Assembly (NCBI GenBank): GCA_027485675.1
Contig: JAIXQP010000006.1
Coordinates: forward strand, 124,001-188,000
Direction: 5' to 3'
Source of the DNA: Terriglobales bacterium
GTDB lineage: Bacteria > Acidobacteriota > Terriglobia > Bryobacterales > Bryobacteraceae
Length of the DNA stretch: 64,000 nucleotides
Shown: positions 25,916 through 34,344 of the stretch, piece by piece
How positions within the stretch are numbered: the stretch's first letter is position 1
Layout of the letters: the number at the start of each line of letters is the position of its first letter
Position numbers and translations under genes: made by a program
Notes under the pieces: model-generated
Told to the model about the DNA's origin: nothing
Database searches by the model: none
What the model saw: only the letters and a program-made list of their open reading frames with translations

Positions 25916-27468
25916 GGGAGCTTGGTCGCGATGGACTTGGCTTGCAGGAACTGGAGCAGATAGTCCGGACCGCCGGCCTTGGAATCGGTGCCGGAGAGAT
26001 TGAAGCCGCCGAAGGGATGCGCCCCGACCATGGCGCCGGTGCACTTGCGGTTCAGATAGAGGTTGCCGACGTGGAAGTCGCGGCGGGCGCGTTCGAGATG
26101 CGCGGGGACGTTTGAATAGACCGCGCCGGTGAGGCCGTAGTCGCTATCGTTGGCCAGGGCGAGAGCATGGCCGAAGTCATCGGCCTTGGTGACCGCCAGG
26201 ACGGGGCCGAAGATCTCTTCCTGGAACAGGCGGGCCGTGGAGGAGACGCCGGTGAAGACGGTGGGTTCGAGGAAGTAGCCGTCGCCGGGGGCCGCCTTGC
26301 CGCCAATGAGCAATTGGCCCTCTTCGCGGCCGATGTCCATATAGGCGAGAATGCTCCGGCGGGCCGAGGCGCTGATGACCGGGCCCATCGAGAAGGCGGG
26401 ATCGGCGGCGTCGCCGATGGTCAACGCGGCCACGCGGGGCTCGAGCCGGCGCAGGAACTCGTCGTAGACCGCGGCATGAACGATGGCCCGGCTGCAGGCC
26501 GAACACTTCTGCCCTTGAAAGCCAAAGGCCGAGGCGACCACGCCGGCGACCGCGGCTTCGAGGTCGCAATCGGCGTCGACGACGATCGCGTCTTTGCCAC
26601 CCATTTCGGCGACGACGCGGCGGATCCACTTCAAGCCTTTCGCAGGCTTGGCGGCGAGTTCATTGATATGCAGGCCGACTTCGCGGGAGCCGGTGAAGCT
26701 GATGAAGCGGGTTTGGGGATCGACGATGAGCAGGTCGCCGATTTCGCTGCCGCTGCCGACACACAGGGCCAACGCCCGCGGCGGCAGGCCGGCCTCCCAG
26801 AGCACTTCGACGAACTTGGCGGCGATGATGGGCGTTTCGCTCGAAGGCTTCAGGACGACGGTGTTGCCGCAGACGAGAGCAGCCACCGTCATGCCGGCCA
26901 GGATGGCGAGCGGGAAGTTCCAGGGCGGAATGACGATGCCGGCGCCGAGCGGCAGATACTCGAGTTCGTTCCGTTCGCCGGGCATCTGGAGCAACGGATC
27001 CGGATTGGCCCAGCGCAGCATCTGGCGGGCGTAGTATTCACAGAAGTCGATCGCTTCGGCGGTGTCGGCTTCGGCCTCGGCCCAGCTTTTGCCCGCTTCG
27101 AGCACGAGCCAGGCGTTGAACTCGTTCTTGCGATCGCGCAGGATCGCGGCGGTTTTGACAACGATGGCGACGCGGCCGGCGACGGGCGTCCGCGCCCATT
27201 CCGGGAAGAACGCGGCGGCATCGGCGATGGCTTCCGCGGCCAGAGCGGCGGAGGCCTTCGAGTGAGAGCCAACGATTTCAGCGGGATGCGACGGATTTAC
27301 GGAACGAAGCCAATCGCCGGTGGTGACGGCGCGGCCCGCGATCCACAACGAGTACTCGCGGCCGAAGGAGGCGCGGACCTGGGCGAGAGCGGTCTCCATA
27401 GCCGCCCGGTTTTCCGGGAGCGAGAAGTCCGCGTACGCTTCGTTGCGGAAGGCGGGTAGCGGGGTCAT
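25912..27468 (-). CDS. pruA: L-glutamate gamma-semialdehyde (1-pyrroline-5-carboxylate) dehydrogenase
   Basis: 518 residues, aldehyde dehydrogenase superfamily. It oxidises glutamate semialdehyde to glutamate with NAD+ in proline catabolism. The catalytic Cys322 lies in GFQGQKCSACSR and the general base Glu in AEMGGKDAIVV; VIPPWNFPLAI, NTVVLKPSSETP and FISFTGSREVGL are the cofactor motifs. The N-terminal FRNEAYADFSLPENRAAME is characteristic of the P5CDH (RocA/PruA) branch. The proline dehydrogenase gene is not in this window. Starts at ATG 27468 five bases after the YtxH gene. Confidence 0.92.
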   Translation of the reverse strand: MTPLPAFRNEAYADFSLPENRAAMETALAQVRASFGREYSLWIAGRAVTTGDWLRSVNPSHPAEIVGSHSKASAALAAEAIADAAAFFPEWARTPVAGRVAIVVKTAAILRDRKNEFNAWLVLEAGKSWAEAEADTAEAIDFCEYYARQMLRWANPDPLLQMPGERNELEYLPLGAGIVIPPWNFPLAILAGMTVAALVCGNTVVLKPSSETPIIAAKFVEVLWEAGLPPRALALCVGSGSEIGDLLIVDPQTRFISFTGSREVGLHINELAAKPAKGLKWIRRVVAEMGGKDAIVVDADCDLEAAVAGVVASAFGFQGQKCSACSRAIVHAAVYDEFLRRLEPRVAALTIGDAADPAFSMGPVISASARRSILAYMDIGREEGQLLIGGKAAPGDGYFLEPTVFTGVSSTARLFQEEIFGPVLAVTKADDFGHALALANDSDYGLTGAVYSNVPAHLERARRDFHVGNLYLNRKCTGAMVGAHPFGGFNLSGTDSKAGGPDYLLQFLQAKSIATKLP

Positions 27469-27473
27469 GCCAT

Positions 27474-27737
27474 TTAGCCCTCGACCATCTTGCGGCCGCG
27501 TTCGAACAGGTCGGCGGCTTCATCGGCCATCTTGCGGCCCTGCTCGTAGAGTTCGCGGCCGCGTTCCACCATCTCCTGCCCCTTTTCCGAGAGGACATCG
27601 GCGCTCTCTTCGGCCCGGCGGACAATGCGGCGCCGCGTCACTTCGCCGCTGGCCGGGGCGTAGAGCAGCGCAACGGCCGCGCCGATGGCTGCGCCGGTGA
27701 GAAACCAAACTGCTTTGCTGGTGTTATCTTCTGCCAT
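27474..27737 (-). CDS. YtxH-like membrane-anchored stress protein
   Basis: 87 residues from ATG 27737 (GAGG eight bases upstream). One N-terminal membrane helix (AVWFLTGAAIGAAVALLYAP) followed by ASGEVTRRRIV and an amphipathic, charged helical tail with a loose repeat (EKGQEMVERGRELYEQGRKM, then ADEAADLFERGRKM). This is the YtxH layout. Function unknown, often general-stress associated. It sits between comEC (25 bases upstream) and pruA (5 bases downstream). Confidence 0.85.
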   Translation of the reverse strand: MAEDNTSKAVWFLTGAAIGAAVALLYAPASGEVTRRRIVRRAEESADVLSEKGQEMVERGRELYEQGRKMADEAADLFERGRKMVEG

Positions 27738-27762
27738 ATAGGAAACCTCAACTAGCATTGTT

Positions 27763-30270
27763 TCAGAATGCCGGCAGGAATGTGCGGTGCGCCGGGTTCC
27801 ACGGGAGCAGTTCGACGGTGAGTTGGCGACCATCGGTCAGGACGCGAACAAGCCCGAAGCGGTCGGTGCGGAGGAGGCCGACGCGGCTCTCTTCGAGGCG
27901 CTTGACGACGTCGGGGTGGGGGTGGCGATAGAGGTTGTCCTGCCCGGCCGAGATGATGGCGAACTGGGGTTGGAGGCGGGCGAGGAGGTCGGCGGTGGTG
28001 GAGGTGCGGCTGCCATGGTGGCCGGCTTTCAGGATGTCCGTGGGCAGGATGCGCCCTTCGTCAACCAGGCGGAACTCCACCTCCTTTTCGAGGTCGCCCG
28101 TCAGCAACATGCCGCGCTGGCCGAGGGAGATGCGCAGGGTGAGCGAATCGTTGTTGCGGGCGACCTCGGTGGGCGGCATGTCGCGATAGGGCGCCAGGAC
28201 ATCGAAGCGGGCGCCTCCCCAAACGAACCCATCGCCGCCCCACCGGGGGATGATTTTGACGCCGCGGGAGAGCGCTTTGGCGCGGATGCGCTGCCAGGTG
28301 GGGCTCTCGCCCATGGCGCCGGTCCAGAGTTCGGCGGGGGAGAAGTTGTCGATCAGGGCTTCGAGGCCGGCGGCGTGATCGTCGTGGGCGTGGGTGAGGG
28401 CGATGGCGTCCAGGTGGCGGATGGAGCGGGTCCAGAGGTAGGGGGAGACGACGTCTTCGCCGATGTCGAGTTTCGGCTTGGGGCGGCCTTTGAACTGCGG
28501 CAGGCCGCCGCCGTCGACGACGAGCGTTTTGCCTTCCGGGGTGACGACAAGCAGACTATCGCCCTGGCCGACGTCGATGGCCGTGAGCTCGAGTTGGCCC
28601 GCGGTGCGGACCGGGGCGAAGGGATGCCAGATGATGACCCCGAACAGCAACATCGTCACAACGAAACAAACCCAACGGAGCCGGGGGGCATGGCGGGCGG
28701 TGACGGCCAGGGCGACCAAGCTGGCCGCGAAGCCGATGGCGAGCAGGAGGGGCGGATCGGGAATGCGCCAGTTGGGTTCGAGGGCGGCGCAGGTGGCGGC
28801 GACCCATTGGCCCGCGTCGAGGAACCAGCCGGCGATGGTGGCCACCCACTGCCAGCCGGTGAAGACGGCGAGGAAGCCGGCGACGATGGCGCCGTTCATC
28901 AGCGGGACGACGAAGACATTGGCGACCATGCCGGAGAGAGAGGCGCGGTGGAAGTAGAAGGCCATCGGCAGCGCCAGGGCCACCTGCATGATGCAGGAGA
29001 TCATGAAGACCTCGAAGGCGTTGACGAGCAAAGCCAGACCGGAGCCAAGCGCCCGGCAGAGCCAGGGCATGGGGAGTTTGGTCCAATAGCTGACGGTTTG
29101 GGCGAACAGACGGGTTTCGACGCGAAAGGCGGCGATGCGGAAGGGCTTGCGCAGATCCTGCCGCCAGTCTTCGAGTTCGGCGAGACCGCGGGCGAGGGGC
29201 CGGGAGTTCTGTTCAAAGAGCGGGTCGGCGAGCGAGGCGATGGCGGCGACGCTTAAGAAGGTGAGTTGGAAACTGGCTTCGAAGAGCTGGCCGGGGTCGA
29301 GGGCGAGGACCGTGATGGCGACGACGGCCAGGAAGTTGAGAATGCGGGGGTCGCGATACCAGAAGCGGCAGAGGCTGAAGAGCATGAAGCCGGCGGCGGC
29401 GCGGAGGACGGGGGCCGTCATGCCGGAGGTGGCGGCGTAGAGCCAGGCGAGGATGACGGTGGCGATGAGGCTGAAGGTCATCTTGCCGGTGGCCATGCGG
29501 ATCAGGCCGAACAGGATGCCGGCGACCATCGTGATGTGGATGCCGGAGATGACGAGGGCGTGGTAGGTTCCGGTGCGGCGGAAGCTTTCCGTCCAGGCTT
29601 TCTGCAGGCGGGTGTTCTCGCCGATCAGGAGCGCCTGCATCATCCAGGCTTTGTAGTTGTCGCCGGGGTAGAGGGTTTCGAGACGTTGCAGGATCCAGCC
29701 GCGGAGGGAGTAGAGGACGGCCGTGGCGGCGTGGCCGCACTCGCCGGGAAGTACGGTGACTTCGGTGCCGGTGCGGGTGGAGATGGTCCAGTAGATCTGG
29801 CGGCGGGCGAGATAGTGGACCAGATCGAAGGCGCCGGGATTGCGGAAGTTGGTGGGTTTGCGGACGCGGCCTTCGAATTCGACGCGCTGGCCGTAGCGGA
29901 GGTTCGGGGCGGGTTGGCCCTCGCGGAGGTTGAGGCTGACGCGGGCGCGGGCGTCGCGGTCGAGTTCGAGGGTAAACTGCTCGCGCCGGTCAGCGAAGAC
30001 AGAGGGTTCGACAACGCAGCCTTCGATGAGCAGGGTTTCGCCGGCTTCGGCGTCGAGTTCGGGCGGCGGCTCCGCCGGGCGGAGGACGGGGAGCAGAGTA
30101 CCGGCGGCGACGAAGGCGAGACCCACCATCCACGGCCGGCGGCCGAGCGCGGCAAGCAGGCCAAGCGCGGCCGTGGCCGCCATGGCTTCGTTTCGGGAAA
30201 ACGGGATGAATTGGGCCAGGAGGAGGCCGGCGATGAGGCCCACACACGGCAACAGAAGAGGTTCGCGCAC
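27763..30270 (-). CDS. comEC: ComEC/Rec2 family DNA uptake channel
   Basis: 835 residues. N-terminal hydrophobic segments and an OB-like domain (residues about 80-180, GCVVEPSVFADRREQFTLEL), the competence domain with many helices (from about ALVISGIHITMVAGILFGLI), and a C-terminal metallo-beta-lactamase-like domain (ITAIDVGQGDSLLVVTPEGK, ALTHAHDDHAAGLEAL, ILKAGHHGSRTSTT). It would form the inner-membrane channel and possibly the nuclease for single-strand DNA import. Starts at GTG 30270, divergent from recN with 49 bases between. The other competence genes are not in the window. Confidence 0.92.
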   Translation of the reverse strand: MREPLLLPCVGLIAGLLLAQFIPFSRNEAMAATAALGLLAALGRRPWMVGLAFVAAGTLLPVLRPAEPPPELDAEAGETLLIEGCVVEPSVFADRREQFTLELDRDARARVSLNLREGQPAPNLRYGQRVEFEGRVRKPTNFRNPGAFDLVHYLARRQIYWTISTRTGTEVTVLPGECGHAATAVLYSLRGWILQRLETLYPGDNYKAWMMQALLIGENTRLQKAWTESFRRTGTYHALVISGIHITMVAGILFGLIRMATGKMTFSLIATVILAWLYAATSGMTAPVLRAAAGFMLFSLCRFWYRDPRILNFLAVVAITVLALDPGQLFEASFQLTFLSVAAIASLADPLFEQNSRPLARGLAELEDWRQDLRKPFRIAAFRVETRLFAQTVSYWTKLPMPWLCRALGSGLALLVNAFEVFMISCIMQVALALPMAFYFHRASLSGMVANVFVVPLMNGAIVAGFLAVFTGWQWVATIAGWFLDAGQWVAATCAALEPNWRIPDPPLLLAIGFAASLVALAVTARHAPRLRWVCFVVTMLLFGVIIWHPFAPVRTAGQLELTAIDVGQGDSLLVVTPEGKTLVVDGGGLPQFKGRPKPKLDIGEDVVSPYLWTRSIRHLDAIALTHAHDDHAAGLEALIDNFSPAELWTGAMGESPTWQRIRAKALSRGVKIIPRWGGDGFVWGGARFDVLAPYRDMPPTEVARNNDSLTLRISLGQRGMLLTGDLEKEVEFRLVDEGRILPTDILKAGHHGSRTSTTADLLARLQPQFAIISAGQDNLYRHPHPDVVKRLEESRVGLLRTDRFGLVRVLTDGRQLTVELLPWNPAHRTFLPAF

Positions 30271-30319
30271 TCAAGAAGAGAGTGGCGTGGCCCGGCGGCT
30301 TCTCTCTAGACTGAAGAGA

Positions 30320-31996
30320 ATGCTTGTAGAGCTCTACGTGGAGAACTTCGCGGTGGTGGAACGCTTGCGGGTTCGTTTTCATCCGGGCCTGAACCTGCTG
30401 ACGGGGGAGACGGGCAGCGGCAAGTCGATTGTGGTGGATTCGTTGGGGTTACTGTTCGGCGGCCGGGCTTCGGCGGAGGTGGTGCGAACGGGGACGGACC
30501 GGGCGCGGGTGTCGGGTATCTTCGTGGCGCCGCCGGACCCGGCGTTCCGGTCGCTGCTCGAAGAGGCGGGCATTGCGCTCGAAGAGGATGAGCTGATTGT
30601 GGAGCGGGAGGTGACGGCGGGGGGAAAGTCGCGGGCGTTACTGGCCAACCGGCCGGTGACGGCGACGCTGCTGAAAGCGCTGGCGCCCTGGCTCGGGGAT
30701 ATTCACGGGCAGAACGAGCAGCAGCGGCTGCATTCGCCGGAGTCGCAGCGGGAGATGCTCGATACGTTCGCCGGTTGCGGGTCCGTGGTGGCCGAGGTGG
30801 GGGAGCTGTTTACCGCGTGGCGGGACTGCGCGCGGGAGCTCGAAGAGATCGACCGGGCGGAACAGGAGCAGTTGCGGCTGGCGGACCTGTGGAGTTTCCA
30901 GCGGAAAGAGATTGAAGAGGTGGACCCGCAGGTGGGCGAGGACGTCGAGTTAGAGGCCGAAAAGCGGGTGCTGCAGAACGTGACCCGGCTGGCCGAGCAC
31001 GCCGAGGCGGCCTACACGGCGCTCTACGACGCGCCGGATTCGGCCGTGGCGCAGGCGCGGATTGCCGCCAAGCGGGTGCAGGAGCTGGTCCGGATCGACC
31101 CGAGTTTGGCGGAGGTGGCCGAGCTGTTGCGGCCGGCGGTGATTGGGCTCGAAGAGGCCGGATTTACGCTGCGGGACTATCTGGGCAAGCTGCACGGGGA
31201 TCCGCGGCGGCTCGATGAGGTGGAGACGCGGTTGGCCGCGATGGACCGGCTGCGGCGGAAGTACGGCACGACGATCGAGGAGATTTTGGAGTTTCTGGGG
31301 GCGCTGCGCGGGAAGATGCAAACCGTGGCGGAGGCGGGGGAGCGGCGGGCGGCGATCGAAGCCCGTCGGGAGAAGCTGGCCGGGGAGTATACGGCGGCGG
31401 CGGGGCGGTTGACCAAAGCCCGGAAAGAGGCGGCGAAAAAGCTGGAGAAGCGGGTGGAGAAGGAGTTGGCGGCGCTGGCGATGGCGGGTACGCGGTTTCA
31501 GGTGGCCTTCGCCGTGGCGGGCTGGTCGGCGGAGGGAGTGGACGCGGTGCGGTTTCTCGTGTCGGCGAACGTGGGTGAGGAGCCGCGGGAGCTCGATAAG
31601 GTGGCCTCCGGCGGCGAGGTTTCGCGGATTGCGCTGGCGATCAAGACCTGTATCGAGAGCGAGCGGCCCGGCGCATCGCAGCACTTGCTGGTTTTTGACG
31701 AGGTCGACGCCGGGATTGGCGGCGAGGCATCGGAGGCCGTGGGGCGGCGGCTGAAGGGGTTGAGCCGGTCCAACCAGGTGCTGTGCGTGACGCATCAGGC
31801 GAATATCGCGTCGTTCGCCGACCACCACTATCGCGTGGAGAAGCAGCAGGCGCATGGACGGACGGTGGCGGTGATGACGGAGTTGACCGGGGAGGAGCGG
31901 ACCAGGGAGATTGGCCGGATGCTTTCCGGGCAGCGGCTGACGCCAGAGGCGCTGCGGCACGCCGAACAGTTAATTCAGGCCGGGGCCTTAGCCTAA
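30320..31996 (+). CDS. recN: DNA repair protein RecN
   Basis: 558 residues, SMC-like ATPase for double-strand break repair. N-terminal Walker A GETGSGKS (29-36), a long coiled-coil middle (many Glu/Arg/Ala stretches such as EEIDRAEQEQLRLADLWSFQ and KARKEAAKKLEKRVEKELAA), and the C-terminal signature SGGEVSRIALAIK with Walker B LLVFDEVDAGIGG and the switch His in VLCVTHQANIASF. Length is typical. ATG 30320 is chosen because the family begins MLxELxVENFA; the frame is open upstream but reads antisense to comEC. Confidence 0.95.
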   Translation: MLVELYVENFAVVERLRVRFHPGLNLLTGETGSGKSIVVDSLGLLFGGRASAEVVRTGTDRARVSGIFVAPPDPAFRSLLEEAGIALEEDELIVEREVTAGGKSRALLANRPVTATLLKALAPWLGDIHGQNEQQRLHSPESQREMLDTFAGCGSVVAEVGELFTAWRDCARELEEIDRAEQEQLRLADLWSFQRKEIEEVDPQVGEDVELEAEKRVLQNVTRLAEHAEAAYTALYDAPDSAVAQARIAAKRVQELVRIDPSLAEVAELLRPAVIGLEEAGFTLRDYLGKLHGDPRRLDEVETRLAAMDRLRRKYGTTIEEILEFLGALRGKMQTVAEAGERRAAIEARREKLAGEYTAAAGRLTKARKEAAKKLEKRVEKELAALAMAGTRFQVAFAVAGWSAEGVDAVRFLVSANVGEEPRELDKVASGGEVSRIALAIKTCIESERPGASQHLLVFDEVDAGIGGEASEAVGRRLKGLSRSNQVLCVTHQANIASFADHHYRVEKQQAHGRTVAVMTELTGEERTREIGRMLSGQRLTPEALRHAEQLIQAGALA

Positions 31997-32027
31997 AGGT
32001 TCTAGCGCCTTCGGCCGATAGCCCTGT

Positions 32028-32915
32028 GTGCCAGAGCATACCTCCACCAATCGACGCCGGCAGAACCGGCAGGCTTGGACGACCGGAAAGCGAATCCAGT
32101 TGTGGGTCGAGAAGGAGGAGGACTCCTGGCAGCGGGTGGCGGCAGAGCTTGAAAACGGTACGGAGTTTGGCCTGGGGGTGATCAGCCAACGCCGGCTCGA
32201 CCCGGGGCAACGGGTTCTGGTGGATGGCGCGCCGTTCGCGGCGTCGCAGGGGGGGCGCGCCAAGGGGATGGTGATCTGGTGCGATCCGCTGCCGGATGGG
32301 CGGTTCCGCATTGGGGTAACCGTGGAACGGCTGCCGACGGGGGGGAAGGATCCTAATGCGGAGTTTTGCGACTTCTATGCGCTGCTCGAAGTGCACTGCG
32401 AGGCCAGCGCGGATACGATTCACCGCGTCTACCGGATTCTGGCGCAGCGGTTTCATCCGGACAACCCGGAGACGGGCAACGAAGAGCACTTCAAGCTGCT
32501 ATCGACCGCTCATCGAGTCCTGACGAATGCCGACCTGCGGGCGCAGTATGACGCTTACTACCGGCAGCGGGTGGGCCGGCAGTGGAAGATTTTCGACGCG
32601 AAGTCAGCGCTGGCCGGGGTGGCCGGGGAGCGCAAAAAGCGGAACGCGGCGCTGGCGGCGCTGTATGTGAAGCGAGCCCAATGCCCGGAGCAGCCGACGA
32701 TCACGATTCCGGAGTTGGAGGAGCTGCTCGGGGTGCCGCGGGAGCATCTGGAATTCACGCTCTGGTTTTTACGGGAGCAGGCGTGGGCGACGCGGACCGA
32801 CAATGGCCGGTTTGCGATTACGGCGAAAGGGGTCTTGCAAGCCGAGGAGTCGGGAGCCTGGCAGGCGCCGGCCGGAAACGACCAGCACCTGCTCGCGAGC
32901 GTTCACCCGGCTTAG
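32028..32915 (+). CDS. PilZ-like / J-domain / winged-helix protein
   Basis: 295 residues in three parts. Residues about 8-105 look like a degenerate PilZ-type beta-barrel (RRRQNR near the start and NGTEFGLGVIS in place of the D/NxSxxG motif). Residues about 112-185 are a J-domain with the diagnostic HPD in AQRFHPDNPETGNEEH, preceded by FYALLEVHCEASADTIHRVY and followed by AHRVLTNADLRAQYDAY. Residues about 220-280 look like a winged helix (ITIPELEELLGVPREHLEFT). GTG 32028 is the apparent start; the ribosome-binding site is weak. A c-di-GMP or DnaK link is possible but the PilZ arginines are not convincing. It converges on an AAA+ gene with a 4-nt overlap. Confidence 0.7.
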   Translation: MPEHTSTNRRRQNRQAWTTGKRIQLWVEKEEDSWQRVAAELENGTEFGLGVISQRRLDPGQRVLVDGAPFAASQGGRAKGMVIWCDPLPDGRFRIGVTVERLPTGGKDPNAEFCDFYALLEVHCEASADTIHRVYRILAQRFHPDNPETGNEEHFKLLSTAHRVLTNADLRAQYDAYYRQRVGRQWKIFDAKSALAGVAGERKKRNAALAALYVKRAQCPEQPTITIPELEELLGVPREHLEFTLWFLREQAWATRTDNGRFAITAKGVLQAEESGAWQAPAGNDQHLLASVHPA

Positions 32916-34258
32916 TCGTCCTCTTCCGTACTGACGAAGTTGCTTTCAAACGCCATGGTCAGGACCTCATCGTTGAGGACGAGGGGGCGGCGTTCGAAGC
33001 GGAGGATATCGATGGCGTGCGAAAGCACGTCGCGGGGATGGCAGCGGCGGCGCGGCTTGCCGGTGCGCCGGTAGTGCCGGTCGAGGAAGCGGGCCACCAG
33101 ATCCGGCGTGCAGGCGAGCCCCTGGCTGGCGGCGAACTTCAGGAAGATATTGGTGAACTCCTCCTCGCTCGGCGACTTCATCAACATTTTGTATTGAATC
33201 CGGCGCAGGAAGGCCTCGTCGCCGAGATTTTCGGGTTTCAGGTTGGTGGAGAAGACGAGGAAGCACTCAAACGGGATGGTCATCTTCGCGCCGTTCTGGA
33301 ACGTGAGGTAGTCCACGCGGCGTTCCATCGGGACGATCCAGCGGTTGAGGACCTCGGCCGGGGTGACCTTCTGGCGGCCAAAGTCGTCGATGAGGTAGAT
33401 GCCGTTGTTGGCCTTCAACTGGAGCGGGGCGTCATAGAACTTGGCGACGGCGTTATAGCTCAGGTCGAGCATTTCGGGGGCGAGTTCGCCGCCGGTGACG
33501 ATGAAGGGGCGGCGGCACTTGAACCAGCGCTTGTCAAAAGACGGTTCGGTGGTAAAGGCCGAAATCGTATCCTGTACCTCGTCGACGGCATGGTGGTAGA
33601 CGGGGTCGTACATCTTGATGATCATGCCCTGCGCTTCGATCGCGTACGGGACGTAGATGTAGGTGGGGTCGACGTTGAAGAGCGCTTCGGCGAGATAGGT
33701 TTTGCCGTTGCCGGGTTGGCCGTAGATGAGGAACGACTTGCCGGAATTGACCGCGGGACCGATCTGATTGAGCAGTTGCGGGGTGATGACCATGTGCTTG
33801 TAGGCGTCTTTGAGCGCCTCCATGGTCAACCACCCATCGGTCTGCTTCTGCCGGCGGACCATGTCGACGTACTGAAACAGGGGCACCGGGACGCGGCCGG
33901 AGTAGGCGTTGGTGGTCACATACTCTTTGGCGAGGTCGCGGCCGGCTTCGGTGAGTACAAAGCGGGAAGAGATCGCGCCCATACCGAGCGAACTTTTGAC
34001 CGCCACCTGATGCGCCCGTTTGAAGTTGTCGAGCATGGAGTCGATCACGCTGAACTGCAGACCCAGGTGCTGGGCCAGTTCGCGGCCCACCATCTCCCCC
34101 TTGTAGTAGAGAGCCTTGAGAATCAGTTGCTCGATCATCGTCGCGGGAATTCCGGTGTGCTCGATCGTTTCGGGCACGGGCGGCATCAACTCCTGCGGCT
34201 CGGACGAGTTTTCGAGGTCAAGAAATGACGAAAGGTTGGTGAGATCCGTGATGGGCAT
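32912..34258 (-). CDS. AAA+ ATPase with N-terminal winged-helix domain
   Basis: 448 residues. Residues about 38-115 form a winged-helix-like domain (GIPATMIEQLILKALYYKGE, then RFVLTEAGRDLAKEY). The ATPase core has Walker A YGQPGNGKTYLAEALF (about 180), Walker B GIYLIDDFGR, a sensor in FLVFSTNLKPENLGDEAFL, and an arginine-rich C-terminal lid with RHYRRTGKPRRRCHPRDVLS. No transmembrane helices. Target unknown; a remodelling ATPase acting on a DNA- or protein-bound partner would fit. The pairing with the PilZ-like/J-domain gene, which also ends in a winged helix, hints at a common process (inference). Confidence 0.75.
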   Translation of the reverse strand: MPITDLTNLSSFLDLENSSEPQELMPPVPETIEHTGIPATMIEQLILKALYYKGEMVGRELAQHLGLQFSVIDSMLDNFKRAHQVAVKSSLGMGAISSRFVLTEAGRDLAKEYVTTNAYSGRVPVPLFQYVDMVRRQKQTDGWLTMEALKDAYKHMVITPQLLNQIGPAVNSGKSFLIYGQPGNGKTYLAEALFNVDPTYIYVPYAIEAQGMIIKMYDPVYHHAVDEVQDTISAFTTEPSFDKRWFKCRRPFIVTGGELAPEMLDLSYNAVAKFYDAPLQLKANNGIYLIDDFGRQKVTPAEVLNRWIVPMERRVDYLTFQNGAKMTIPFECFLVFSTNLKPENLGDEAFLRRIQYKMLMKSPSEEEFTNIFLKFAASQGLACTPDLVARFLDRHYRRTGKPRRRCHPRDVLSHAIDILRFERRPLVLNDEVLTMAFESNFVSTEEDD

Positions 34259-34287
34259 CGAAATTTCTCTGTATAGGTCTTAATCGG

Positions 34288-34306
34288 CAGACTTGGCGAA
34301 AGTCTG
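34288..34306. repeat. Inverted repeat in divergent intergenic region
   Basis: CAGACTT and AAGTCTG form perfect 7-base arms around GGCGA between the divergent AAA+ gene (start 34258) and the Gfo/Idh gene. Position and symmetry fit a repressor operator or the 5' leader hairpin of the downstream gene; short enough to be chance. Confidence 0.35.
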
Positions 34307-34344
34307 AGTAGGGCGATACCATGAGATTTCAAGGCAAATACCTT

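Noticed and set aside
29930-30319. N-terminal extension of RecN by 130 codons
   Set aside because: Reads antisense to comEC with Ser/Arg-rich sequence; RecN proteins begin at the ATP-binding motif.
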